A DNA stretch of 64,000 bases, taken from Spartobacteria bacterium. GTDB taxonomy: Bacteria; Verrucomicrobiota; Verrucomicrobiia; Chthoniobacterales; UBA10450. Both the position numbers and the translations under genes were made by a program. The stretch is from positions 62,001-126,000 of the forward strand of contig PLCN01000017.1 of assembly GCA_003134785.1 (NCBI GenBank), given 5' to 3'. Below are positions 50,925 to 59,843 of this stretch, in pieces (position 1 is the stretch's first letter; each line of letters begins with the position of its first letter). Below the pieces are notes generated by a model, which saw only the letters and a program-made list of their open reading frames with translations, was not told the DNA's origin and made no database searches.

Positions 50925-51572
50925 ATGAAAAAATACTGCGCGCTTCTCATTACCTGCATCCTCTCGCTCGCGACCGCGGGCGCTGCGACGGAACAAGAAA
51001 TAGTCGATCAATCCGCGACGATCTTGCGGCAGTTCCGGCGGATGCCCGAGAAAGCTATTCCTACGCGCGTGCTCCGCAACGCCAAAGGTCTCGCCATCGT
51101 GACGGTAGTGAAGGTCGGTTTTGGGATCAGCGGCAAAGGCGGGCAGGGCGTCGTTGTGGCTCGGACCAGCGGTGGCTGGTCGGGCCCGTCATTTGTCGGA
51201 ACTGGCGGAGCTGGCTGGGGTCCGCAAATTGGAGTGGAGGTCACCGACTTCGTTTTTGTGCTCAACACCAACGAAGCGGTGCGCGCGTTCTCGCGTGATG
51301 GGAATGTCACGATCGGCGCCGACGCGAGTGCGGCCGCGGGACCAGTGGGCCGCGACGTGCATGCGGCTGTGACTCCGACCGCCGCGATCTACACTTACAG
51401 CCGCAGCAAGGGACTCTTCGCCGGTGCGTCGCTCGAAGGAGCGGTCATCGCCACGCAAAAAACGGCTAACGCCCGCTACTACGGACACCCGGTTCGCGCG
51501 CACGATATCCTGACTGGACGCGTGGCGGCTCCGGCCAAAGCGAGCGTTCTTCGCGCGGCACTCGGCCGCTGA
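50925..51572 (+). CDS. SYLF-domain (Ysc84-type) secreted protein
   Basis: 215 residues with a signal peptide (LLITCILSLATAGAA). The SYLF (DUF500) domain occupies most of the rest: IPTRVLRNAKGLAIVTVVKV, GFGISGKGGQGVVVARTSGG, WGPQIGVEVTDFVFVLNTNE, LFAGASLEGAVIATQKTAN. Eukaryotic members bind phosphoinositides; bacterial ones are poorly understood, probably lipid-binding in the periplasm. The ATG start is followed by a normal signal peptide. Confidence 0.9.
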   Translation: MKKYCALLITCILSLATAGAATEQEIVDQSATILRQFRRMPEKAIPTRVLRNAKGLAIVTVVKVGFGISGKGGQGVVVARTSGGWSGPSFVGTGGAGWGPQIGVEVTDFVFVLNTNEAVRAFSRDGNVTIGADASAAAGPVGRDVHAAVTPTAAIYTYSRSKGLFAGASLEGAVIATQKTANARYYGHPVRAHDILTGRVAAPAKASVLRAALGR

Positions 51573-51639
51573 GGAGCGACGCCACCGACAATTTGCTTTA
51601 CAACGCGGCGCTTGCTTCGGCACGTTCAGCAACGTGCGG

Positions 51640-52146
51640 ATGTTCCTGGCCTTTACCACGCTGATCGCTGTGGCGGCAACGACCTCGGCCCAGGAACAGG
51701 AAGGCAAACTGGTTGATCGGCTTTTGCGACCGAATATGGCGCTGGCGAATTCCGCGCAGAATAAACCCTTCGTTGCCACCGGACTCAACGTCGACAAGCG
51801 CGCGCAGTCGAAAAGCTTTTACACGCCGGAAAAATCGCTCGCGAAATCGTTCGCCGGCGAGCGAACTTTTTCCCCACAACAATTCGCGGTGCGCCATTTT
51901 CGGACTGGAGATTCCGCTGCGAATATTTCGGCCAGATCGCAACTGACGAAAACCGACACCGTTTATCCCGCGCCCACGGCTCAGGGCCCGCGTGCCGCCG
52001 CGGAAGCGGACAGAAATGTGGCCGTGGCCTCGTTCGCCGGCAGTCGGCCATTTCTCGATCGTGGCAAGAGTCAGAAAGCGTTGAGCGCCCACGACACGCC
52101 GCTGACCATCGAGCAGGTGCGAGAATTGTTGAACAAAAACAAATAG
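51640..52146 (+). CDS. Secreted hypothetical protein
   Basis: 168 residues with a signal peptide (MFLAFTTLIAVAATTSAQ), then a Lys/Ser/Ala-rich sequence (LVDRLLRPNMALANSAQN; AKSFAGERTFSPQQFAVRHF) with a C-terminal LTIEQVRELLNKNK. It lacks cysteine and has no catalytic motif. The frame could start two codons earlier at GTG. It ends 28 bp before tyrS, so it may share a transcript. Confidence 0.65.
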   Translation: MFLAFTTLIAVAATTSAQEQEGKLVDRLLRPNMALANSAQNKPFVATGLNVDKRAQSKSFYTPEKSLAKSFAGERTFSPQQFAVRHFRTGDSAANISARSQLTKTDTVYPAPTAQGPRAAAEADRNVAVASFAGSRPFLDRGKSQKALSAHDTPLTIEQVRELLNKNK

Positions 52147-52174
52147 CACTTCGGTCCCTCCTGCATATCGCCAC

Positions 52175-53341
52175 ATGCAACCGGACGAAGCCCTTTCCCT
52201 CCTCAAGCAAGGCGCCGCGCAGATCATCAGCGAGGCGGAGCTTCGCGCAAAACTCGTGCTTGGCCGTCCGCTCCGCGTCAAACTGGGCGTCGATCCCACG
52301 AGTCCGGATCTTCACCTCGGCCACGCCCTGATCCTCCGTAAGCTGCGCCAATTTCAGGATCTCGGTCACGAAGCTGTTTTGATCATCGGCGATTTCACCT
52401 CGATGATCGGCGATCCAAGCGGGCGCTCCGCGACCCGACCCCAGCTCAGCCGCGATCAAGTGCTGGCCAACGCCGAAACGTATCGCGCGCAAGCATTCAA
52501 GGTGCTTGATCCCGAGCGCACGCGGCTTGTTTCAAATGGCGAGTGGTTCGGGAAAATGCGCTTCGACGAAGTCATTCGCCTCAACAGTTTGGTTACGCTC
52601 CAGCAAATGCTCCAGCGCGAGGATTTCCGAAACCGGATCGAGCGGCAACAGCCCATTCACGCGCACGAAATTCAATATCCGATCATGCAGGGTTGGGACT
52701 CGGTCATGGTGCAGGCCGATGTCGAACTCGGCGGGACGGATCAACTCTTCAACAATCTGGTCGGACGCGATCTGCAAAAAATGGAAGGCCAGGCCCAGCA
52801 GGTTGTGTTGGTTCTGCCCATTCTCGAAGGGCTGGATGGCTCAATGAAAATGAGCAAGAGCCTGGGCAACTATGTCGGGCTGAGCGAATCCGCTTCCGAG
52901 ATTTTTGGCAAATTGATGAGCATCTCCGATGAGTTAATGGCGCGTTATTATCCGCTTCTGCTCGGCAAGTCATTGGATCCAGCCGCGCATCCTTTGGAAG
53001 CCAAGAAGCATCTCGCCGGGGTGATCGTAGAAACTTATCACTCGCGCGATGCCGCCCAGAAAACTCTCGAAGAATGGAACGCGCGCTTCAGCGAAAAGAG
53101 ATTGGGGGACGCCGATCTGCCGACATTTCATCCCGAAAAAACCGACATCGTTTCCATTGTCGTCTCGGCCTACGCGAACGCTTTTGCGGTGACCAAATCG
53201 CGCGCGGACGCCCGTCGGCTCATTGAACAAGGCAGCGTCCAGTTGGACGGAGAAAAGCTTCGCGACCCAAAGGCCGTTCTCGAGTTAAAATCCGGTCAGG
53301 TCCTCCGGCTCGATAAAACCCGAGCCGTTCGAATCGGATAA
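52175..53341 (+). CDS. tyrS: Tyrosyl-tRNA synthetase
   Basis: 388 residues, class I synthetase. LKLGVDPTSPDLHLGH-type segment carries the HIGH-like HLGHAL, KMSKS appears in MKMSKSLGNYVG, and a C-terminal S4 domain (ARRLIEQGSVQLDGEKLRDP) is present. Tyr recognition segments (QADVELGGTDQLFNNLVGRD) fit TyrRS rather than TrpRS. Length is typical of the TyrZ-like group. Confidence 0.95.
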   Translation: MQPDEALSLLKQGAAQIISEAELRAKLVLGRPLRVKLGVDPTSPDLHLGHALILRKLRQFQDLGHEAVLIIGDFTSMIGDPSGRSATRPQLSRDQVLANAETYRAQAFKVLDPERTRLVSNGEWFGKMRFDEVIRLNSLVTLQQMLQREDFRNRIERQQPIHAHEIQYPIMQGWDSVMVQADVELGGTDQLFNNLVGRDLQKMEGQAQQVVLVLPILEGLDGSMKMSKSLGNYVGLSESASEIFGKLMSISDELMARYYPLLLGKSLDPAAHPLEAKKHLAGVIVETYHSRDAAQKTLEEWNARFSEKRLGDADLPTFHPEKTDIVSIVVSAYANAFAVTKSRADARRLIEQGSVQLDGEKLRDPKAVLELKSGQVLRLDKTRAVRIG

Positions 53342-53408
53342 CACCGCCCGTACAAGCGAAAGAGCACAGGGCCCCCGCCAACCGTGCTCTTCGCAAATGT
53401 TTTCTGCG

Positions 53409-53885
53409 TTACGCCGTCGCCGTCTCGTACATCGGAATCATGGGCGCGCGCTCGATCACCGGCGCGGCGATGCCTTCGAAATGAGCGCGAATGCTTCTCA
53501 GCTCCGAAGTGACAAACGCATCGACAAAATGGAAGCGGCGATCCAGCCAGGCGAAGACCTTATTCTGGATCTCGTAGTGCAAGGCTAGCGTGACTTCGGT
53601 GCAGTTCGGCCGGATTTCGGTGAACTCCGCCAGACCCATCACGTCCAGGTTTCCGCCCGTGGATTCAAACGCCATTTGATCGGGCGAATCGCTCTCAACC
53701 GACAGCAAGACCGTGCGTGCTTCAAAGCCGAGCGGTCCGCGAAAACTAAAATCAACCGTCTTCGACGAAGTGACCGTGGCTTTAGTCACCATAACGAATT
53801 GCCGCCGATAAGATTGGATGCTCGCGAGGCGCGTTTTGCACTCTTCGAGCGATTGATTCATGTGCAGAGTTTTTTGTAGCAACAT
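53409..53885 (-). CDS. SRPBCC/START-like protein
   Basis: 158 residues. Mostly beta-strand with a long C-terminal helix, as in the SRPBCC ligand-binding fold (VDFSFRGPLGFEARTVLLSV, CTEVTLALHYEIQNKVFAWL, VDAFVTSELRSIRAHFEGIA). No catalytic residues; the ligand is unknown. Start at 53885 or at the second Met, eight codons later. Confidence 0.55.
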   Translation of the reverse strand: MLLQKTLHMNQSLEECKTRLASIQSYRRQFVMVTKATVTSSKTVDFSFRGPLGFEARTVLLSVESDSPDQMAFESTGGNLDVMGLAEFTEIRPNCTEVTLALHYEIQNKVFAWLDRRFHFVDAFVTSELRSIRAHFEGIAAPVIERAPMIPMYETATA

Positions 53886-54013
53886 AGGATTAGGATTGAG
53901 CCGCTAATCCGAGCAACGCACATGCCACCAAATCCTTCCTAGGGAACGGCTTCCGCGCTGCGAAAAAGGTGTAACGATCCGCTACACTTGTGTCTATTTG
54001 GCGACAAATTCTA

Positions 54014-54670
54014 CTAAACACTCGCCGTCCCGAAAAAGGCCGTCGCGGCCTTCCACTCGGCTGTTAACCCGTCCGCTCTCGAAGGCAACGCAGGCAGGAT
54101 TGGAACGTCGAGCGTTTGCCGCAAAATGTCGGCATTCGTCGCCGTCGCAATGTCGGTCAACCCAGCAGTCTCATTCAAAACGACTCCCGCGCAGACCAGT
54201 CCATGTTCGACGACGCTCCGAACAGTCAGGATGGTGTGATTCAGACAACCGAGCCGATTTTGCGCAACGACCAGCACCGGCAATTTCATTTGCGCGGCGA
54301 GATCGCTCACAAAAAAATCGCGGCGAATCGGAACGAGCCAACCGCCGACTCCCTCGACTACCACGAAATCAAAACGTTGCTCGAGCTTGCGCAGGGCTTC
54401 GACCAGCAGTCCTTCGTCGATCGCGACCTGTTCGATAAGAGAAGCGGAGAATGGAGCCGCGAGAGTTTTCAACGAAATCGGGTTCAACTCGTCGATCGTG
54501 AGCCCTTCGCTGCTGGCCGCGAGCAAACGCTCGGCGTCGTTCCGATCGCCGCAGCAGATCGGCTTCATTCCCGCGCAACGCAGGCCGATGGCGCGAGCGG
54601 CGCGCAAGAGTTCAACCGCCGTATGGGTCTTCCCGACTCCGGTATCCGTCCCCGTAAGAAACAAATTCAT
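54014..54670 (-). CDS. bioD: Dethiobiotin synthetase
   Basis: 218 residues from ATG 54670. P-loop FLTGTDTGVGKTHTAVELLR at the N-terminus, MKPICCGDRNDAERLL for substrate binding, VVEGVGGWLVPIRRDFFVSD and VAQNRLGCLNHTILT for nucleotide binding. It closes the ureido ring in biotin synthesis using ATP and CO2. The other bio genes are not in the window. The frame runs upstream through repeat DNA, so the inner start is used. Confidence 0.93.
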   Translation of the reverse strand: MNLFLTGTDTGVGKTHTAVELLRAARAIGLRCAGMKPICCGDRNDAERLLAASSEGLTIDELNPISLKTLAAPFSASLIEQVAIDEGLLVEALRKLEQRFDFVVVEGVGGWLVPIRRDFFVSDLAAQMKLPVLVVAQNRLGCLNHTILTVRSVVEHGLVCAGVVLNETAGLTDIATATNADILRQTLDVPILPALPSRADGLTAEWKAATAFFGTASV

Positions 54671-54689
54671 AATCGCGCACTCCGCGCCA

Positions 54690-54719
54690 CAAGGAGGGGC
54701 GCTTTCCAAACCGCCCGCC
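54690..54719. repeat. Repeat sharing the nnr-tail core
   Basis: AAGGAGGGGCGCTTTCCAAA followed by CCGCCCGCC is the inverse of the core GGCGGTTTGGAAAGCGCC at 12450-12477. It lies 20 bp upstream of the bioD start. Confidence 0.5.
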
Positions 54720-54760
54720 TTTCCTTTCGGCGCGAAGCGCCGCACTATTCCGCCTTCTCC

Positions 54761-55471
54761 CTAAGCCGCGCGAGCGCGCTCCGCTTCGATCGTCTCCATC
54801 ATCGACCGAAAAATATTCGCGCCGTCCGCGCTGCCCAGCCGTGCCTCACACGCCCGATCCGGATGCGGCATCAATCCGAAAACATTCCCTTCCCGGTTGC
54901 AGATGCCCGCGATGTTTTCGATGGAACCATTCGGGTTCGCGGACGGATCGATGCGCCCGTCCGCCGTCGCATACCGCAGAATAATCTGTCGGCGCTCGTT
55001 CAGTTCCCGCAGCGTCGCTTCGTCCGCGAAAAAGCAACCTTCACCATGCGCAATCGGCAGACGCAGGAGAGTTCCCTGCGCGCAACCATTAGTGAAAAGA
55101 GAATCGCTGACTTCAACTCGCGTGGTCACCATCTCACACACGAAGTGCAACGAACGGTTCCGAACCAGAGCCCCTGGCAGCAACCCGATCTCACATAGAA
55201 TCTGGAAGCCGTTGCAAATGCCAATGACCAGTTTTCCATTTCGCGCCTCCTTCACCACACCCGGCATGATCGGCGAGAAGCGCGCGATCGCCCCGCAGCG
55301 AAGGTAATCGCCATAGGAGAATCCGCCCGGCAAGACGATGGCGTCGAAACCATCCACCGACGTTTCCTTGTGCCAGACGTATTCAGCGCGCAATCCCGGG
55401 ATGCCGTTCAGGGCCGCGAGGCAATCCTGATCGCAGTTTGAGCCTGGAAATTGGATGACAGCGAATTTCAT
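54761..55471 (-). CDS. purQ: Phosphoribosylformylglycinamidine synthase, glutaminase subunit
   Basis: 236 residues. Class I glutamine amidotransferase that feeds ammonia to PurL. Motifs: VIQFPGSNCDQDCLAAL, LPGGFSYGDYLRCGAI, catalytic Cys in VIGICNGFQILCEIGLLPGA, and NVFGLMPHPDRACE with the catalytic His. The purS ATG/TGA overlap upstream shows co-translation. purL is not in the window. Confidence 0.96.
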   Translation of the reverse strand: MKFAVIQFPGSNCDQDCLAALNGIPGLRAEYVWHKETSVDGFDAIVLPGGFSYGDYLRCGAIARFSPIMPGVVKEARNGKLVIGICNGFQILCEIGLLPGALVRNRSLHFVCEMVTTRVEVSDSLFTNGCAQGTLLRLPIAHGEGCFFADEATLRELNERRQIILRYATADGRIDPSANPNGSIENIAGICNREGNVFGLMPHPDRACEARLGSADGANIFRSMMETIEAERARAA

Positions 55472-55716
55472 TTCGCAGCCCCGAAATCTTGCACCTCATA
55501 ATCTTCAATCACAGGATTCGAAAGCAAATCGCGACATAGACCATGCAGCCGCGATTCAACGTCCACGCCGTTTTCATCGATCTCGATTTCGAGATATTTG
55601 CCGATCCTCACGCCGCGCACTTCCGGCATTCCGAGATGTTGCATCGCATCGCGCACGGTCGCCCCTTGCGGATCGAGCACCGCGGCCTTGGGCGTTACCA
55701 CCACCTTCACTTTCAT
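55468..55716 (-). CDS. purS: Phosphoribosylformylglycinamidine synthase subunit PurS
   Basis: 82 residues. MKVKVVVTPKAAVLDPQGAT then VRDAMQHLGMPEVRGVRIGK match PurS exactly in layout. It bridges PurQ and PurL. The last four bases overlap the purQ start as ATGA. Confidence 0.94.
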   Translation of the reverse strand: MKVKVVVTPKAAVLDPQGATVRDAMQHLGMPEVRGVRIGKYLEIEIDENGVDVESRLHGLCRDLLSNPVIEDYEVQDFGAAK

Positions 55717-55760
55717 GCCGGAATATCAGGAGATCGATCGGGATGGACAAGTGCAATCGC

Positions 55761-57470
55761 TCATCCACCCGATGGAGATTCGCGCACCACTTCCGCCGGC
55801 TTCTTATCTTCACGCAACCCCAGGAAAACCGGTTGGCGCAGCTTCCCGTCGCGTGTCCACTCTGCGAATTTCACCTGGCAAACAAAAACGGGATTGATCC
55901 ATTCACACCGGCGCATCATCGCAGGCGTGATCCCGAGCACCCATTGTCCACCCTGTTTTGAGGGCAGGTCAGCGAATGGGCAATCATCACGCTTCTCCGC
56001 TTTGAATTTCTTGTGCAAAGAAGCGAGCAGCTTGCTGTTGAATCCCGTGCCGACCTTGCCGGCAAAGAGCAACCGCTTCTTCTCGTAGAAGCCAACCAGC
56101 AAAGCCCCGAAATATTTCCGCGCACCCTGCGGCGGGGTGAAACCGCCGATGACAAACTCCTGCTCGGTCACGCATTTGAGTTTGATCCAAGCCCCGCTGC
56201 GACGGTCGGGTTCGTAAACGGAACCGCGCTGTTTGCCGATGACCCCTTCCAAACCAAGGCGCTTGACTTCGCGGAGCAGCGCAACAGGATCGCCGCCAAT
56301 CTCCCCGGAAAATCGAATCGAATCCCCCGCATTCTCACAAAGCGATGCGAGCAGATCTTTTCTGTGCTCGAGCGGTAAACCGACCAGGCTCTTCCCCGCC
56401 GCCTGGAGCAGATCGAAGACGTAATAATAAATCGGCGCCCGCCGCCCTTCCATTTCGTGCGCCTGCAAAAGTTGAAAGGAGGATCCGCCTTTTTCGTTCA
56501 ACGCGACGACTTCTCCATCAATCACGCAATCCTCGATCGGCAACGCTCTTATCGAGTCGGCGGCTTCGCTAAACCTGGCGGCCAACTCGTTTCCGTTCCG
56601 TGAGATCAAGTTGACCTTCTCGCCATTTTTGACGGCGATCAGCCGAATCCCGTCGAACTTCAGTTCGTAAATCCAATCGCCGGCCGTGGGTGGAGTTTCG
56701 AGCAACTTCAGCTTCATCGGCGGAATGAAGCGCGGTTTGCCCGCGGGCAATTTCGCTAGTCCAAGTAGGGACGCCGCGCTGCGGCGTCCGCGTGTTTTCT
56801 CCGGCTCACTTTCTTCAGCCCGATCGTCTTTTTTTTTAAGCGCTGCCTTAACCCGCGATTTCAAAGTTGGTTTCGACCCATCCTCCCGATTCGATTGCCA
56901 CTCCGCATCACGTTGCGCTGCAATTTGCGCCATCGTCCGTCCGGTCTTGACCGATTGATCGTCGCGCTTCTTCGAAATCGGCCGAATGCTCGTTCCGCTC
57001 TTCAAAAGCAACCACTGCGTTTTACCCGCGTCCATTCGCGTCCGGATCAGGGCCCACTCCCCTTTCGCCTTCTCGCCGTCGAGAACGAGATGAAGCCGCC
57101 CTTCCTTCAGAGCTTTCAATGGCTCTTCGCCATAAACGTGGTAATTGCCGCGGTCCCACACCATGACCGTTCCACCGCCATATTGACCCTTCGGAATGAT
57201 TCCTTCGAAAGTCGCGTATTCGACTGGATGATCTTCGACTTCCACCGCCAAATGCTTTTCGCCTTTCTCCCAGGGCAGCCCTTTCGGCACGGCCCAGGAT
57301 TTCAGCACCCCGCCCATCTCGAGGCGGAAGTCATAATGCAATCGACTCGCGTCGTGTTTTTGAATGACGAAACGGGACGCGCCTTTGACCAGTTTCGGCA
57401 ATGGTTTCCCGCCTGCCGGCTCCGCGGTCACTCCAAAATTCCGCTTCTTTTTGTATTCGGCTAATCCCAT
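55761..57470 (-). CDS. ligD: ATP-dependent DNA ligase of the LigD type (PE + ligase, no polymerase domain)
   Basis: 569 residues from ATG 57470. The N-terminal 3'-phosphoesterase domain (FVIQKHDASRLHYDFRLEMG, LKSWAVPKGLPW, HPVEYATFEGIIPKGQYGGG) is joined by a roughly 60-residue charged linker to the ligase: adenylated Lys in YELKFDGIRLIAVKNG, then VIDGEVVALNEKGG, GVIGKQRGSVYEPDRRSGAW and a C-terminal OB domain. LigD acts in non-homologous end joining. The polymerase/primase module of full-length LigD is absent, and no ku gene is in the window. The linker is partly encoded by a palindrome at 56767-56787. Confidence 0.92.
   Translation of the reverse strand: MGLAEYKKKRNFGVTAEPAGGKPLPKLVKGASRFVIQKHDASRLHYDFRLEMGGVLKSWAVPKGLPWEKGEKHLAVEVEDHPVEYATFEGIIPKGQYGGGTVMVWDRGNYHVYGEEPLKALKEGRLHLVLDGEKAKGEWALIRTRMDAGKTQWLLLKSGTSIRPISKKRDDQSVKTGRTMAQIAAQRDAEWQSNREDGSKPTLKSRVKAALKKKDDRAEESEPEKTRGRRSAASLLGLAKLPAGKPRFIPPMKLKLLETPPTAGDWIYELKFDGIRLIAVKNGEKVNLISRNGNELAARFSEAADSIRALPIEDCVIDGEVVALNEKGGSSFQLLQAHEMEGRRAPIYYYVFDLLQAAGKSLVGLPLEHRKDLLASLCENAGDSIRFSGEIGGDPVALLREVKRLGLEGVIGKQRGSVYEPDRRSGAWIKLKCVTEQEFVIGGFTPPQGARKYFGALLVGFYEKKRLLFAGKVGTGFNSKLLASLHKKFKAEKRDDCPFADLPSKQGGQWVLGITPAMMRRCEWINPVFVCQVKFAEWTRDGKLRQPVFLGLREDKKPAEVVRESPSGG
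56767..56787. repeat. Palindrome inside the ligD linker
   Basis: GGACGCCGCGCTGCGGCGTCC pairs with itself over nine bases each side. It is read in frame as part of TRGRRSAASLLG, near residue 230, between the PE and ligase domains. Confidence 0.6.
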
Positions 57471-57577
57471 CGCGATTGACAAGAGACAGTGCCACTAAAA
57501 ACGAATCGCCACCACCGTCACGCGGACTGTAGTGGCGATTAACATAAATGTGGGAGGGGCCTTTGTGCCCCGACGGA

Positions 57578-58123
57578 TTACCGGCGCCGGCTGGGTTTCT
57601 TCTCGTTGCGTTTCGGCGCTCCGTTTTCCTCGGCCCCGCTCGCTTCAACGTTGATGATTGATTCCGCTAGTCCGGTTAGCTTCTTATCCGCTTCGGCCTC
57701 TTCATTGAGCGTGCGCTGGAGAGTCGCCACCGCGTTGTCCTCTCCGAGCAACGAAGCAAAGGTCCTCACCACGCCGTAGCCCGCGATTTCATAATGCTCG
57801 ACGCGCTGAGCGGCGCCGATGAGAGCGGCGTCGAGAACTGAATCGTCACCATCTTCGTCGATAACTTCTTTGCCTTCTTCCACCAGGCCTTTCATCGCCT
57901 TGCAGGTCTTGCCGGTCGGCTTTTCTCCAAGGCCTTTGAAAATTTTCTCCAAGCGGTCGACGTGCCCCTTGGTCTGTTCGAGGTGATCCTGAAACGCGCG
58001 CTTCAGCTCGGGCGCCGACGCTTTCTTCGCCATTTTCGGCAGCGCCTTCAGCAGTTGGTTCTCGGCGTTATAAAGGTCTTTCAACTCGTCGATATACAAA
58101 TCTTTTAGTGAATCCATGCTCAT
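57578..58123 (-). CDS. DUF892 (YciE-like) ferritin-fold protein
   Basis: 181 residues from ATG 58123, preceded by GAAGGAG at 8 bp. LKDLYIDELKDLYNAENQLL and ALPKMAKKASAPELKRAFQD begin a four-helix bundle; HYEIAGYGVVRTFASLLGED and LNEEAEADKKLTGLAESI carry the typical later Glu and His metal positions of DUF892. Such proteins are linked with stress responses. The tail is basic (KRNEKKPSRRR). The frame is open upstream to 58300 but overlaps tsf. Confidence 0.88.
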   Translation of the reverse strand: MSMDSLKDLYIDELKDLYNAENQLLKALPKMAKKASAPELKRAFQDHLEQTKGHVDRLEKIFKGLGEKPTGKTCKAMKGLVEEGKEVIDEDGDDSVLDAALIGAAQRVEHYEIAGYGVVRTFASLLGEDNAVATLQRTLNEEAEADKKLTGLAESIINVEASGAEENGAPKRNEKKPSRRR

Positions 58124-58271
58124 AATAATTACTCCTTCGTTAATGTTTGAAGGGCCGGGAAAATCCTCAGCACCCCGTGCGATTTCGACTGGAAACCGGC
58201 ACAAAAATGAAACGCAGGCGCACGCTCGATCGCGTGTGTTTTTTCTGCGAAAAACGGAGAGAAAAAGTGAG

Positions 58272-58907
58272 CTAAGCCGCTTCCGCTGCGCCAGACGCAA
58301 GAGCAGCCTCCGAAGAAAGCGGCTCGCCCACCAAATAGCGCGTAAAGCGCCGGATCACGATGTTCTCGCCCAGCGCCGCAATCTTCGTTGCCACCAGTTC
58401 CTTCACCGTTTGATCAGGATTCTTGATGAACCCCTGCTCCAGCATGCAAACGGTGCTGTAAAATTTGTCGAGTTTCCCCGCGACAATTTTCGAGATCACG
58501 TTTTCCGGCTTACCCTGCACCTGCGCTTCGTAAATGGCGCGCTCGGATTCAACGAGCTTTTCCGGTACTTCATCGCGGCTCACGTAGAGCGGATGCGCCG
58601 CCGCGATATGCAGGGTGATGTCCTTCACGAATTCGCGAAAACCCTCGTTTTTCGCTACGAAATCTGTTTCGCAATTCACTTCCACCAAAACACCGACCTT
58701 CCCCTGAAGATGAATGTAGGACGCGACAATTCCTTCCTTGGTGGCCCGTGCCGCTTTCTTCGATGCGCCGGCAATGCCTTTCGTGCGCAACGCAGTCTCA
58801 GCTTTCTCCAAATCGCCGCCCGTCTCTGCGAGCGCGCGTTTGCAATCCATCATGCCGGCGTTGGTTTTTTCGCGGAGCTGTTTAACAAGTTGAGGATCGA
58901 TTTCCAT
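58272..58907 (-). CDS. tsf: Elongation factor Ts
   Basis: 211 residues, the short form. GDP/GTP exchange factor for EF-Tu. N-terminal KQLREKTNAGMMDCKRALAE, then VNCETDFVAKNEGFREFVKD (the TDFVA motif that contacts EF-Tu). Follows rpsB on the same strand after a 126 bp gap containing a hairpin. Confidence 0.96.
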   Translation of the reverse strand: MEIDPQLVKQLREKTNAGMMDCKRALAETGGDLEKAETALRTKGIAGASKKAARATKEGIVASYIHLQGKVGVLVEVNCETDFVAKNEGFREFVKDITLHIAAAHPLYVSRDEVPEKLVESERAIYEAQVQGKPENVISKIVAGKLDKFYSTVCMLEQGFIKNPDQTVKELVATKIAALGENIVIRRFTRYLVGEPLSSEAALASGAAEAA

Positions 58908-58933
58908 AAAAAGTTGAGAATGAATAGTTGAGG

Positions 58934-58982
58934 GTTGAGAGAAAGAAACGGAGAACCGAGTTGTCAGCCAGAGTCTCTCAAC
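58934..58982 (-). promoter_or_regulatory. Hairpin between rpsB and tsf
   Basis: GTTGAGAGA at 58934-58942 pairs with TCTCTCAAC at 58974-58982. Placed in the rpsB-tsf gap, where other bacteria have an attenuator; no T-run follows, so partial termination is a guess. Confidence 0.35.
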
Positions 58983-59033
58983 TCGCGAAAGCTTTCGGAG
59001 TCAACTCTAGCCTGCGACTCTCAATTTCCGCGG

Positions 59034-59765
59034 CTAAGCGGAAACTCCCGCCATCTCCACTTCCTCGCGCACGCGGGCTTCGCCGGTAGCGGAGACAATG
59101 GAGTCGACGAGCTTTTGCAACATCACGCGAATCGCGCGGATGGCGTCGTCGTTGCCGGCGATTGGATAGTCGATGATTTCCGGGTCCGCGTTCGTATCCA
59201 CGATCGCCACCGTCGGAATTCCCAAGCGCCGCGCTTCCAGCACCGCATTCTGTTCGCGCGTCGTGTCAATGATCACCATCGCGTCGGGCAGCTTGTCCAT
59301 CTCCAGAATCCCGTCGAGATTGCGCCGCAGCTTCGCCGCCTCGCGATTGAGCGCCGCGAGTTCCTGTTTGCCCATCTTCTTGTAATCAGGCGACTCCTCG
59401 ATCTGCTCGATGTATTTGAGTCGTCCGATGCTCTTCCGGATCGTCGCCAAATTCGTCAGCGTGCCACCCAGCCAGCGCTGGTTGACGTAAAATTGTCCGC
59501 AGGCCGTGGCCGCTTCCTTGACCGCTTCCTGCGCCTGCTTTTTGCATCCGACGAAAAGAATCTTTCCACCGCGCCGGGTCACTTCCTGGAGAAAATCGGT
59601 CGCGCGCTGAAGCTGCAGCACCGTTTCATCGAGGTTGATGATGTAGATCTGATTGCGCTTCTCGAAGATGAACGGTTTCATCTTCGGGTTCCAACGTTTG
59701 GTCTGATGGCCAAAGTGGACGCCTGCTTCGAGAAGTTCGGGCACTAATTCTGTCGGTATCGCCAT
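59034..59765 (-). CDS. rpsB: 30S ribosomal protein S2
   Basis: 243 residues. LLEAGVHFGHQTKRWNPKMK, IINLDETVLQLQRATDFLQE, RWLGGTLTNLATIRKSI and PIAGNDDAIRAIRVMLQKLV are all S2 hallmarks. Typical length and normal start. First gene of the rpsB-tsf unit. Confidence 0.97.
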   Translation of the reverse strand: MAIPTELVPELLEAGVHFGHQTKRWNPKMKPFIFEKRNQIYIINLDETVLQLQRATDFLQEVTRRGGKILFVGCKKQAQEAVKEAATACGQFYVNQRWLGGTLTNLATIRKSIGRLKYIEQIEESPDYKKMGKQELAALNREAAKLRRNLDGILEMDKLPDAMVIIDTTREQNAVLEARRLGIPTVAIVDTNADPEIIDYPIAGNDDAIRAIRVMLQKLVDSIVSATGEARVREEVEMAGVSA

Positions 59766-59843
59766 AGGTAAATTGCGGGCCGCAGCGGGGGTCGCGGCGG
59801 ACGGGGAAGATGCGCTAGCGCCATGGCAAAGGCAAACGGAATA

